A stretch of DNA of 8,792 nt from Nostoc sp. CHAB 5834 (GCA_020829485.1 JAIVFU010000207.1:1-8792), one strand, 5' to 3'; positions 1-6,851 are shown, counted from the first letter of the stretch. Notes: generated by a model from the letters alone, not told the origin. Translations and numbers: made by a program.

Positions 1-176
1 TTTGCTCCTCGTGCTATTAACATCCGAGCAATTTGTGCCCGATCTGAGGCACTTGCGCTCGTGTGGGTCTTGTTTGCCTCCAGCGCTTGATTGCCCACCT
101 CTGTTACCAGCGCTTTCCCATCATCAGCCGTATAGAAATACTCGTTCAATCCCCTGATAAATCTCTTCATCATCAT
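1..176 (-). CDS. Possible partial reading frame running off the left edge; unrecognised product
   Basis: The minus strand is open from an ATG triplet at 176-168 (three ATGs in a row, preceded by an in-frame TGA) to the window edge, at least 58 codons. The part from about base 128 leftwards reads like a real protein (TADDGKALVTEVGNQALEA, then a polar stretch ending DRAQIARMLIARGA), with amphipathic helical character and few rare residues. I do not recognise the family. The right-hand part, about 126-176, overlaps sequence that clearly codes for the CHAT protein on the plus strand, so the true minus-strand gene may enter from a junction near base 126 and the ATGs may be fortuitous. No convincing ribosome binding site is visible. 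It could also be a chance open frame opposite the CHAT remnant. Confidence 0.3.
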   Translation of the reverse strand, partial: MMMKRFIRGLNEYFYTADDGKALVTEVGNQALEANKTHTSASASDRAQIARMLIARGA

Positions 177-1112
177 TCTGTTGATTCAAAGCCAGTTAAA
201 GAGCATATCGAGAATCTATTAAAAAATTTACAAGAGAAGAAACTTGTTAATACTGATGAATCGGTGCTTCTTAAACCTTCTCAAGCACTCTATAGCTTGT
301 TGATTGTACCTATCAAGAAATATTTGCCATTGTCAGGGATACTGGTATTCACTTTGGACAAATCTTTCCAAAGCTTGCCGATGGCTTTGCTGCATGATGG
401 AAAAAATTATTTGTTCCAAGACTACAGTATTGCAGCTACTTTAGGGTCTAGAGTTCGCCAACCAAAAACTTTATCTAAAGAACAGTTGAAAGTTCTCATT
501 GCTGCACTCTCTAAAGTTAGTCCCAGCTTCAACGACCCAAACGCTCCTAAAGACTTGAAAGCGCTACCAGGAGTGGAACAAGAAGTAGCAGATATTAAAA
601 AACAAACTACTTTTTCCACTACCTTACTAAATGAAAATTTTACTAGCTCTCGGCTTGAGAAAGAATTGAGTACGGTCGAATTTCCAATTGTTCATTTGAC
701 AACTCATGCTCAATTTAGTTCAGATCCTCAGAGGACGGTAATTCTAGCCTATGAGAAGGCAATCAATGTATTAAAGTTTGATAGATTATTAAGAAATAAA
801 ACTCAAGCTGATGCAGGCGGGATTGAGTTATTAGTTTTAAGTGCCTGTCAAACCGCTAAGGGTAATAAAAGGTCAACATTAGGAATTGCTGGAGTAGCCG
901 CACAAGCAGGAGCAAGAAGTACGTTAGCAACATTATGGCTAGTAGATACTGATTCTACGACTCAGCTTATGAGCGAATTTTACAAAGAACTGAGAAAGGG
1001 TATACCTAAAGCAGAGGCACTGCGTCAAGCACAATTGAGTTTATTATCAAATCCTGATTACAATCATCCTTACTACTGGGCGGCTTTTGTTCTAGTTGGA
1101 AGCTGGCTCTGA
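63..1112 (+). CDS. CHAT-domain (caspase-like) protein, C-terminal part, 5'-truncated
   Basis: This is the C-terminal catalytic region of a cyanobacterial TPR-CHAT protein. CHAT domains are caspase-fold cysteine proteases related to separase. The putative dyad is intact: His215 in HLTTH (211-215) and Cys262 in LLVLSACQTAKG. Other family blocks are SGILVFTLDKSFQSLPMALL (91-110), GIAGVAAQAGARSTLATLW (274-292) and the terminal HPYYWAAFVLVGSWL. Family members normally carry several hundred residues of TPRs before the CHAT domain. Here recognisable sequence begins only at about residue 20-23 (RIEILVQ), the start is a GTG at 63 without a well-spaced Shine-Dalgarno, and the same frame has stops at 18-20 and 45-47. 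The first ~20 residues (MGLVCLQRLIAHLCYQRF) look unrelated to the family, and no other frame upstream continues it. I infer a truncated, possibly non-functional remnant, although a free-standing protease domain cannot be excluded. It converges on the exported-protein gene with 16 bases between stop codons. Confidence 0.8.
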   Translation: MGLVCLQRLIAHLCYQRFPIISRIEILVQSPDKSLHHHSVDSKPVKEHIENLLKNLQEKKLVNTDESVLLKPSQALYSLLIVPIKKYLPLSGILVFTLDKSFQSLPMALLHDGKNYLFQDYSIAATLGSRVRQPKTLSKEQLKVLIAALSKVSPSFNDPNAPKDLKALPGVEQEVADIKKQTTFSTTLLNENFTSSRLEKELSTVEFPIVHLTTHAQFSSDPQRTVILAYEKAINVLKFDRLLRNKTQADAGGIELLVLSACQTAKGNKRSTLGIAGVAAQAGARSTLATLWLVDTDSTTQLMSEFYKELRKGIPKAEALRQAQLSLLSNPDYNHPYYWAAFVLVGSWL

Positions 1113-1128
1113 AGCACTTTGGGACAAC

Positions 1129-2165
1129 TTATGGTTCTTGAAGACTTTCAAGCAACTTTAGGCGCTCTTGCACCTTTTCTAATTCATCTAAGTTACTACT
1201 ACTTTGGGCTAACTGGGCTGCCATCGCATATTCACGACGAGCCTCATCTGGCAACCATGCCTCTAAATAGCGATCGCCTAATATTCTGTAGAGAGTCGGA
1301 TTGCTACTACCTGCTACCACTCGTTTCTTTAACGTATTGATTGTTTCATTCAAAAGTCTTCTTGACATATATACAGCATCTAAGTCAAGAATTGCAGCTT
1401 CATCAGGAGGTAGGTTGAGAGAGTTGATTTGCTCTACCTTTTCTAAAATCTGTTTAAGATCGCTCTCTGGCAACAGATTGACTACTGATGTATCGGCGCT
1501 CACAGGGAAGTCACCCTTACTAGCTATAACAGTAATTTTATAAGCATTCCCATACTGCAATTCTCTTTGGTCTTTAGGATATAGCAGTGTGGCGGTTTTT
1601 ACTTCTTTTTCCCAGTTCACACCATTACCCTCGACAATTACTGTGTAATTATCAGCTCCAGCGACAGAATACCAAAAGATTACTGGACGAGAATTTAAAA
1701 TCGAACTGCCATAGGGACTAATTACCGTTGGTGTACCGTTCTCATTACCTGGGCCTTTAGTTTTTGGACATTTATTTCGAGTAGCAAGTGTACATCGCCT
1801 TTTCACTGCTTGTGGTACACATTTATCAGGTGTATTTGAGATAGAGCCACTTGGTAAATCCAAAAATTTTAGGTTCAAGTAGCACAAAATCTTAACTGTC
1901 CTTCCATTCGCTACTTGAAGTTTGTCTCCCTCACAAAGTTTGCTTCCGGCTCGCCAGTCGAGATCGTTATCATTGACAACTCTGGCAATAAAATCACACT
2001 TTCGCTCTACTGAATTTAATGAATCGCGTCTTGCTATTGGCTGGGGTTTGGCCAATACACTACTCTGATTAAAAAAAAAAGTATTGACGCGATCGCTGCA
2101 ACTTGAAATCTGAAAACTTTTTTCTCTAATCCATTATTTGGTTTGGATGCGGAGGCATTTAGCAT
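1129..2165 (-). CDS. Exported FecR/SH3-like protein with TPR-like C-terminus; signal peptide out of frame
   Basis: The uninterrupted mature frame runs from 2055 (a TTG codon) to 1129, 308 codons, and is open back to 2133 without an ATG. Its start, SSVLA-KPQPIAR, looks like the end of a signal peptide. The missing front lies in another frame: ATG at 2165, a basic stretch LEKKVFRF, then the hydrophobic FQVAAIASILFF. The two frames meet in a ten-T coding-strand run (2080-2071). With eleven Ts they join into a 345-residue precursor with a cleavage site after about residue 39; as written, the upstream frame ends shortly after at TAG. In the mature part, residues of the 308-codon frame ~18-60 (CDFIARVV...CEGDKLQVANGRTVKILC) resemble a FecR/SH3-like module. 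A Cys-rich linker (~75-102) follows, then a beta-sandwich-like segment (~113-195, with PVIFWYSVAGADNYTVIVEG), then helices with a TPR-like unit (YRILGDRYLEAWLPDEARREY). It probably acts in the periplasm or outside the cell. It lies 83 bases downstream of the kinase gene, same strand, likely one operon. Exact function unknown. Confidence 0.75.
1270..1277. repeat. HIP1 octamer GCGATCGC (one of four)
   Basis: This palindrome is strongly over-represented in many cyanobacterial genomes. Copies lie at 1270-1277, 2089-2096, 7901-7908 and 8417-8424. All but the second lie in intact coding sequence; the second is just upstream of the homopolymer frame break, within the signal-peptide region of the exported protein. 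They support a cyanobacterial source and have no gene-specific meaning. Confidence 0.9.
2071..2080. repeat. Homopolymer run of ten A (T10 on the coding strand) at the frame break
   Basis: The run sits exactly where the signal-peptide frame and the mature frame of the minus-strand exported protein diverge. Ten bases put them out of phase; eleven (or eight) would join them as ...ILFFFNQSSVLA. Such tracts are prone to sequencing error, to replication slippage (phase variation) and to transcriptional slippage, and the sequence alone cannot separate these. Confidence 0.9.
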
Positions 2166-2248
2166 TGAAATTATTTATGTAGTTAATTGCTAGCTATTAG
2201 CATATAGGATTTTAATAGCAAAAAAAAGTTTTAGACCGTAATGTTGGG

Positions 2249-4093
2249 TTAATATTCTCTAAAAACACGATCTAATACTTGCTCTCTCCATTTTTGAACC
2301 TCTGGCAGACTTGAATTTAATATTAAACAAAATTCCCAATACATTTTAGCTTCGCTTCTTATGTTTAATGCTTCTTGCACTTGTGCTAGTAAGCAATAAG
2401 CATCTGTTCGCTCTGGATCTAGTTCCGTTGACTTCTGTAGATTAGTTTTAGCTTCAGCGTAACGCTTTTGTTCTAAGAGCGCCCAGCCCAAATTCTTGTA
2501 CAACGAAGCTTGTACTTCGGGGTCTTTACCTTTTTGTAACCCTTGCAAAGCTAAAGCTTCTGCTGCACTATAATCACCTATTATATTCTTCAACCTTGAT
2601 AGATTATTAACGGCTGCAATTGCTTGTTCACTACTTTGTATAGCCAATTTATATTGTTGCTCTGCTAAATCATATTTTCCGTGGTCATCGTAAAAGCTTC
2701 CCAGCCCATAACGAGCTTCCCACATATTAGGTTGTAATTTAAAAATTATTTTATAAGTATTCTCAATACAACTTAAATCATACATTTGCTGACATATTAA
2801 TGCCAAATTATTATAAGCACTCACATTTTTAGGGTTAAATTTGATAGCTAATTCATAATTTTTTCTAGCAAGTTCAGGTTTGTCTTCGTGACGATCCCCT
2901 TGGTCAAAGTAGAATTCTGATACTGAATAAGTTAATTTATAATTATATTTAATCGCTGTGTTGAAGTCTGACTCAGCATCTATAAACCGATTTTCTGTGT
3001 GAGCTTTCTTCCCTTGATTTAGGTAATTGTCGGCTATCACAGGTAACGATGCATATCCCAAGGCAACAAGGGTTAAAGCAAACGTAATGCCTGCACTGAT
3101 TAGAAATAGCTTCGATTTAACTATTCGATTGATCTTTGATTTAAATGGTAAGCCCTCCAATCGCTGCAAAATTACTTTAGTCGTTTGCGGACGTTGCCCC
3201 GGCAAGGGAGCCATTAATTCTTCAATAAAATCTGCAAAAGGTTTGTCAATTTGCGATGCTTTATCTCTCCAAACTAGATTTCCTGTACTCTTATCTGTTG
3301 GTAGACGCATCAGTGACATGCCACTAACTAAATGTACAAGGGTTCGCCCTAAAGCATAAAAATCTGATTGAGGTACTGCTTGTCCATTTATCTGCTCCAA
3401 AGGGGTATAACGAGGTGTGACAACAGCTGTAATTTCATATACTCCTCCCCGACCTGCACTAGTTCCCCCACTTCCACTAACTTTCGCCAGGTAGGTGTCA
3501 GTTACTCGCCGTGCAGTACCAAAATCAACTAATGCCAGTTGACCATTTGCCTGAAGAACTATATTAGAAGGTTTGATATCTCGATGAAAAAAATTAGAGC
3601 GGTGTACTGTATCAAGGATTTCAACTAACTGCTTAAGCCATTCTAATGCTAGAGATTGTGAAATTTTTCCATTAAATTCTATCCACTGCTCTAGGTTCTG
3701 TCCCTCAAACTTATCCATAACTAAGCAATGTAATGTTAGAAGACTATTGTTTGGAACAAAAGTAAAATAGTCATCTAAAGTACTGCGAGGAATTTTTGGG
3801 TGTCGAATTAGTTGTAAAGTAAGAGATTCCCGCTCAATTAGTTCTACAAGCTTAGGTGTATTCCATTTTAGAACTTTCATGACTCGTTGTTCATGAACAG
3901 GATGCCACCTAGTGCCAGTGTCATCTACCTCAAAAACATCAAAGTAGTTGTATGGATTATCAGTAAGCGCTTTTAATGGTTTGACTAGGCGGATACGGTT
4001 ATTAATCAGTAGTGAAGTACCACACGATACACAGTTTTCAACTTTGTCTGGATTTTGGCGGTGAGGACACAGGGGATTGATACAGTAACTCAC
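2249..4093 (-). CDS. Membrane-anchored Ser/Thr protein kinase with zinc ribbon and TPRs
   Basis: A 614-residue Hanks-type kinase of the cyanobacterial form. The N-terminus has a four-cysteine zinc ribbon (C4, C9, C21, C24; CINPLCPHRQNPD then CVSCGTSLL). In the kinase domain (~48-315) K73 (RVMKVLKW) is the probable ATP-anchoring lysine and E89 (or E87) its helix partner. The catalytic loop is HRDIKPSN (170-177, D172), the metal-binding motif is DFG (190-192), and TPRYTPLEQ (226-234) replaces the usual APE segment. The glycine-rich loop is missing: the place is taken by YFDVFEVDDTGTRW. A membrane segment at ~329-350 (LFLISAGITFALTLVALGYA) puts the C-terminal TPRs (~355-600) on the other side of the membrane. 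The start is a GTG supported by GAGGAAG four bases upstream. It probably phosphorylates cytoplasmic targets in response to something bound by the TPRs; no target is evident. The exported-protein gene follows on the same strand. Confidence 0.92.
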   Translation of the reverse strand: MSYCINPLCPHRQNPDKVENCVSCGTSLLINNRIRLVKPLKALTDNPYNYFDVFEVDDTGTRWHPVHEQRVMKVLKWNTPKLVELIERESLTLQLIRHPKIPRSTLDDYFTFVPNNSLLTLHCLVMDKFEGQNLEQWIEFNGKISQSLALEWLKQLVEILDTVHRSNFFHRDIKPSNIVLQANGQLALVDFGTARRVTDTYLAKVSGSGGTSAGRGGVYEITAVVTPRYTPLEQINGQAVPQSDFYALGRTLVHLVSGMSLMRLPTDKSTGNLVWRDKASQIDKPFADFIEELMAPLPGQRPQTTKVILQRLEGLPFKSKINRIVKSKLFLISAGITFALTLVALGYASLPVIADNYLNQGKKAHTENRFIDAESDFNTAIKYNYKLTYSVSEFYFDQGDRHEDKPELARKNYELAIKFNPKNVSAYNNLALICQQMYDLSCIENTYKIIFKLQPNMWEARYGLGSFYDDHGKYDLAEQQYKLAIQSSEQAIAAVNNLSRLKNIIGDYSAAEALALQGLQKGKDPEVQASLYKNLGWALLEQKRYAEAKTNLQKSTELDPERTDAYCLLAQVQEALNIRSEAKMYWEFCLILNSSLPEVQKWREQVLDRVFREY

Positions 4094-4097
4094 AAAA

Positions 4098-4119
4098 CTT
4101 CCTCGCGCCTTCCTCCTCT
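4098..4119 (-). promoter_or_regulatory. Ribosome binding site of the kinase gene, plus a second purine-rich block
   Basis: On the minus strand GAGGAAG (4104-4098) lies four bases before the GTG at 4093 and decides that start. A second, stronger-looking AGAGGAGGAAGG block (4119-4108) lies farther upstream, too far to serve the same GTG. Confidence 0.6.
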
Positions 4120-4423
4120 GGGTTTAAAGCATGAAGAGTTGCCTAGTAAATCTTTATTTGGTACAGATGTATTCATAATCGTCAGCTTTATGTAGTATCT
4201 AGTAGTCTGGTCAGCTAAGACTTAAACATTAATTGCTTAAACCCGCATTTCTCACAAGTCCCGCAATCGCTATGCGTGCCGTAGGCATAAGATTCATCGT
4301 AACCTCTACCCAAAATATCTTTCAGTCATTTCTGACAGCTAAAAATTTTGAACCACTGTGAAACGCCTGAATCTAGGTTATATAAGGAAGGCTTTGAGAA
4401 AACGAGTGATAAATCCGAGCTAA
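4120..4423. other. Spacer upstream of the kinase gene, no gene seen
   Basis: No open frame with coding character or a start signal is visible on either strand in this AT-rich stretch. It must hold the minus-strand promoter of the kinase gene, but I found no convincing -35/-10 pair. The only structured item is the small palindromic repeat at 4271-4289. The right end abuts the MITE-like element. Confidence 0.5.
4271..4289. repeat. Small palindromic dispersed-repeat-like element
   Basis: The sequence TATGCGTGCCGTAGGCATA has inverted arms TATGC/GCATA around a GC-rich core (GTGCCGTAG). It resembles the short GC-rich palindromes (TGCCTACGGCACGC type) scattered through Nostocales intergenic DNA. 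Only one copy lies in this window, so dispersal cannot be shown here. Confidence 0.4.
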
Positions 4424-4566
4424 GAGGATGTTTGAAAAGTCCTCCAGCGTGTGTTTCACTACCCTGGCTACCGATAAACTGCTACAAGAGAATCGGAGTT
4501 TTGGGATTTGAGATCACACCCCTGAGTCGTACTTGAGGCTCAAGCCGACCCTTTTCAAACATCCTC
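4424..4566. mobile_element. 143-bp MITE-like element (IS5/ISL2-type ends, TAA duplication)
   Basis: Perfect 16-bp terminal inverted repeats GAGGATGTTTGAAAAG (4424-4439) and CTTTTCAAACATCCTC (4551-4566) bound a 143-bp element. It is flanked on both sides by TAA (4421-4423 and 4567-4569), which fits the TNA target duplication of some IS5-family groups. The interior is too short for a transposase, so it would be a non-autonomous element moved in trans. A 62-codon open frame that enters it from the left (4348-4536) shows no protein-like features and is taken as chance. Family assignment is inference from end sequence and duplication only. Confidence 0.75.
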
Positions 4567-4597
4567 TAAAGACCTCGGCAAGAAGCTAAGGGTTGCT

Positions 4598-4613
4598 GAC
4601 CTATTTAAAGGTC
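4598..4613. repeat. Short inverted repeat GACCT/AGGTC
   Basis: GACCT and AGGTC are separated by six A/T bases (ATTTAA), between the MITE-like element and the promoter region of the STAND gene. It could be a small operator or a weak hairpin; the arms are short enough to arise by chance. Confidence 0.25.
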
Positions 4614-4686
4614 TAAGTGATTCTATTAGAAAATATTATGATAAGTGTGTAATGTGAACAATTATGAAGAACGATCAAGTATCATA

Positions 4687-4723
4687 GAGGTGCAGTATAC
4701 TTTTGGAGGTGCAGTATACTTTT
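4687..4723 (+). promoter_or_regulatory. Two 18-bp direct repeats containing the palindrome AGTATACT (candidate operator)
   Basis: GAGGTGCAGTATACTTTT occurs at 4687-4704 and again at 4706-4723, a 19-bp period with identical copies. Each holds the perfect 8-bp palindrome AGTATACT, typical of a dimeric regulator's half-sites. The second copy runs into the predicted -35 region of the STAND NTPase gene. The spacing of just under two helical turns would place two bound dimers on roughly the same DNA face. The helix-turn-helix encoded by the next gene makes self-regulation a possible, untested explanation. Confidence 0.5.
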
Positions 4724-4749
4724 TACTTGAGCTAGCTCTAATCTATAAT
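4721..4749 (+). promoter_or_regulatory. Candidate promoter of the STAND NTPase gene
   Basis: A perfect TATAAT -10 box lies at 4744-4749, with a poor -35 candidate (TTTTAC, 4721-4726) at 17-bp spacing. The start point would fall near 4756, giving a leader of about 38 bases before the ATG at 4794. The weak -35 and the overlapping direct repeat suggest activator or repressor control. Confidence 0.4.
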
Positions 4750-4793
4750 AAATACTCATAGATATTTAATACACCAACAAAAATTATAAAGAT

Positions 4794-6299
4794 ATGAATT
4801 TTAGTGCTGAATCAAGACTTAAGTCTACTAACGCTTCCTCTGTTCTTGTGGAAGAACAGAAAGTTTTAGGGCAAAGATTTTCAGCAGATGTAACTTTTGA
4901 AGATGCCTTGGCTCTAGTAGACAACTTAGTGTTAACCGAAAGACGCAAACGCTTGTCTCCGCCTGAGATTCTTGTTCTTAAAGCAGCTTGGGATGGAAAG
5001 GAGTATAAGGATGTAGCAAGCAATTCAACTTACAGTCTTAACTACTTGCAACGACGAGTAGCCTCTCCCTTGTGGAATATGCTTTCAACAACGATTGGAG
5101 ATGGCGAACGAGTTGAAAAACAAAGCTTGCGGTATTTTTTAGAGCGAGTCACAAAAAAGTATCAGTTTTCAGATGCCATACATGAAGAACAAATATACCC
5201 TGCTAAGAATCGGATACAAGTGATTGGGAGTAAATCACCTGATGTGTCCAGTTTTTATGGTCGTGTACAGGAACTAATACATTTAAAAGAGTTAGCAATC
5301 AAGCAGAGATGCATATTGCTAGTAGGAGCAGCAGGAATTGGCAAAAGCGCATTAGCAGCAAAACTATTAGAAGAACTTAGTTTGGAGTCTCAACCTAAAT
5401 TTGATTGTTTAATCTGGAAATCAGTGGCCCATGCACCCTTAGTTCAAGACTTAGTAGCTGATTTGATAGAGTTAACCCAACCCACAGAAATATCTTCAAG
5501 CTTACCTGAGCATACACAGTCCATGATTTCGGTATTGATTAAGCAATTGCAATCACGTCGCTCCTTGCTGGTATTGGATGCATCTGAAGCTTTATTTCAA
5601 ATAACTAACTTTCAGCATCGACGAAACTATGGATTATTTTTTCGTCGCTTAACAGAAGAGCTATGTCAAAGCTGCGTAATTATAACTAGTCGAGTTTTTC
5701 CTGATGATCTTGAGAGTCTGATAGCAGCTGAACTACCTATTAACTTTCTTAGAATTGAAGGGTTAGAGGCAGACGCTGCGTTAGAGCTATTATCTACCAA
5801 AGGATTAACAGATCAAGAAAAATGCAATGATTTAATCAAAACTTATAGAGGTAATCCTTCAGAATTAAAAGCAGTAGTTAATCGAATTCATCACTTTTTT
5901 GGAGGTAGCACTGAAAAGTTTTTTGAAAACCCAACTACATTAGTTAGTGACCAGTTTCAAGAAATGCTTAATTATGTATTTAGTCAATTATTGAGCAAAA
6001 TTCAGAAGCGAATTATGATTTATTTAACAGAGGAAGTAACTTTAAATTCACAATACGTTGGCTTTGCTAAATTATTAAATGACATGAATCGTGAACAGCA
6101 AACGTCAGTTTCAAAATTTGAGCTAATTAAGGCATTAGAGGTACTTGAAAAACACTCATTAATTGAAACTATCAAAGATCCTATTACAGAAGAAATCAGC
6201 TTTAATTTAGAACCAGTGGTGAAGAAGTATATTAAAACAGATCCACAAGGATGGGTATACACATTCAACGCTTCATCCAATTTAGCGTTCGCATCATAA
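4794..6299 (+). CDS. STAND (NB-ARC-type) NTPase with N-terminal HTH and no sensor repeats
   Basis: Signal-transducing STAND ATPases switch between ADP and ATP states and oligomerise when a sensor domain binds its trigger. In this 501-residue protein, residues ~34-120 (FEDALALVDNLV...LSPPEILVLKAAWDGKEYKDVA) form a helix-turn-helix of the type found at the N-terminus of many cyanobacterial NB-ARC and VMAP-like conflict proteins. FYGRVQEL (154-161) opens the NTPase domain. Walker A is GAAGIGKS (178-185), Walker B is SLLVLD (257-262), and the later motifs are IITSR (296-300) and GNPSELK (353-359, in place of GxPLALK). A winged-helix region (~385-480) follows. The protein ends about 20 residues later, where family members usually go on into WD40, TPR or other sensor repeats; frames downstream show no such continuation. 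It is therefore a naturally short form or a truncated one. ATG start; the ribosome site is weak (AAAG only). The gene stands alone between long spacers. Confidence 0.88.
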   Translation: MNFSAESRLKSTNASSVLVEEQKVLGQRFSADVTFEDALALVDNLVLTERRKRLSPPEILVLKAAWDGKEYKDVASNSTYSLNYLQRRVASPLWNMLSTTIGDGERVEKQSLRYFLERVTKKYQFSDAIHEEQIYPAKNRIQVIGSKSPDVSSFYGRVQELIHLKELAIKQRCILLVGAAGIGKSALAAKLLEELSLESQPKFDCLIWKSVAHAPLVQDLVADLIELTQPTEISSSLPEHTQSMISVLIKQLQSRRSLLVLDASEALFQITNFQHRRNYGLFFRRLTEELCQSCVIITSRVFPDDLESLIAAELPINFLRIEGLEADAALELLSTKGLTDQEKCNDLIKTYRGNPSELKAVVNRIHHFFGGSTEKFFENPTTLVSDQFQEMLNYVFSQLLSKIQKRIMIYLTEEVTLNSQYVGFAKLLNDMNREQQTSVSKFELIKALEVLEKHSLIETIKDPITEEISFNLEPVVKKYIKTDPQGWVYTFNASSNLAFAS

Positions 6300-6553
6300 G
6301 AATATACAAATAAGTTTTTGAGCGCAAGCCTAAACCAGAAGTAACAATCACACCTGGTACTGCTTGAGCCAGGGTAATCACACCCTACACAGAGGTGTTA
6401 CCAACACTCGATTACCCCTAAAGCAATCCTTAGCAAATATGGAGGTCACAAGTAAAAATCAAAACGACGTTAAATACCAGACGACCAGAAGTTCTGTAAG
6501 TTCAAAACGAACAACAAATGGAGGGAGATACACAACAGCACCAAAAATTTAAA
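6300..6553. other. Spacer after the STAND gene, nothing convincing
   Basis: One weak imperfect hairpin (GGTA 6373-6376 with TACC 6399-6402, then ACACC 6380-6384 with GGTGT 6394-6398) lies about 75 bases after the stop codon without a T run, so it is a poor terminator. A short open frame to 6552 (37 codons from the ATG at 6439) is Thr/Ser/Lys/Arg-rich, lacks a ribosome site and shows no family resemblance. The direct repeat AATCACACC occurs at 6346-6354 and 6377-6385. Confidence 0.4.
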
Positions 6554-6784
6554 GGACAAAATGCCACTAAGGAGTAGGCGCTTTGTCCAAGACTCAAAAA
6601 ACTGAATAATTTCAGAGCGGGGTTATCTCAAGGAAACCGAAGCAGTGGTAGTTAAAGTTTGGCGACTTTCCCACTGACTGGTCAAACGAGATTAAATCCA
6701 CGCTGCTTCTCGTATTATACGAGAAGCCACACGAAACTGGTGTGTTTCGTGTGGCAGTTTTGGCTGTCGAAATTCATAAATTTC
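6554..6784 (+). ncRNA. Run of six hairpins; candidate structured RNA or replication/regulatory DNA
   Basis: Six inverted repeats follow one another with little between them. (1) GGACAAA 6554-6560 / TTTGTCC 6582-6588 with an inner GCC/GGC. (2) CTGAA 6602-6606 / TTCAG 6611-6615, loop TAAT. (3) CAGTGG 6643-6648 / CCACTG 6671-6676 enclosing AAAGT 6654-6658 / ACTTT 6665-6669. (4) 11-bp arms 6705-6715 / 6717-6727 around one T. (5) 12-bp arms 6726-6737 / 6744-6755. (6) GAAATT 6769-6774 / AATTTC 6779-6784. No coding frame spans the region. Hairpins 4 and 5 share two bases, so they cannot both be fully formed. Strand is not determined; plus is arbitrary, taken from the neighbouring genes. No known RNA family is recognised. 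Confidence 0.35.
6726..6761 (+). terminator. Strong stem-loop followed by short T run, possible terminator
   Basis: The stem GCCACACGAAAC/GTTTCGTGTGGC (12 perfect pairs, loop TGGTGT) is followed by AGTTTTGG. The stem is strong, but the T tract is only four bases and interrupted, so intrinsic termination would be modest. It lies about 430 bases beyond the STAND gene's stop, so it could equally be part of the hairpin cluster. Confidence 0.3.
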
Positions 6785-6851
6785 TGTCAAGTTAAGTTTA
6801 ATTAAGAAATATCCCGAATTTCGTAGCAAAAAGCAGTAGCAGCGCGAATAA

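Noticed and set aside
1119..1543. Plus-strand open frames inside the exported-protein gene
   Set aside because: They are opposite-strand shadows of a clearly better minus-strand coding sequence.
2188..2202. Inverted repeat TGCTA/TAGCA between the kinase and exported-protein genes
   Set aside because: Five-base arms in AT-rich DNA, no T run and no matching promoter; not strong enough to call a terminator or operator.
4348..4536. 62-codon open frame entering the MITE-like element
   Set aside because: It is made partly of the element's terminal repeat, has no ribosome site and no protein-like pattern.
6364..6552. Small Thr/Ser/Lys-rich open frame after the STAND gene
   Set aside because: TTG start, no ribosome site, low-complexity composition and no family resemblance.
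6300..6784. Retron, diversity-generating retroelement or group II intron fragment
   Set aside because: No reverse transcriptase, template/variable repeat pair or recognisable domain V is present in the window; hairpins alone do not support it.
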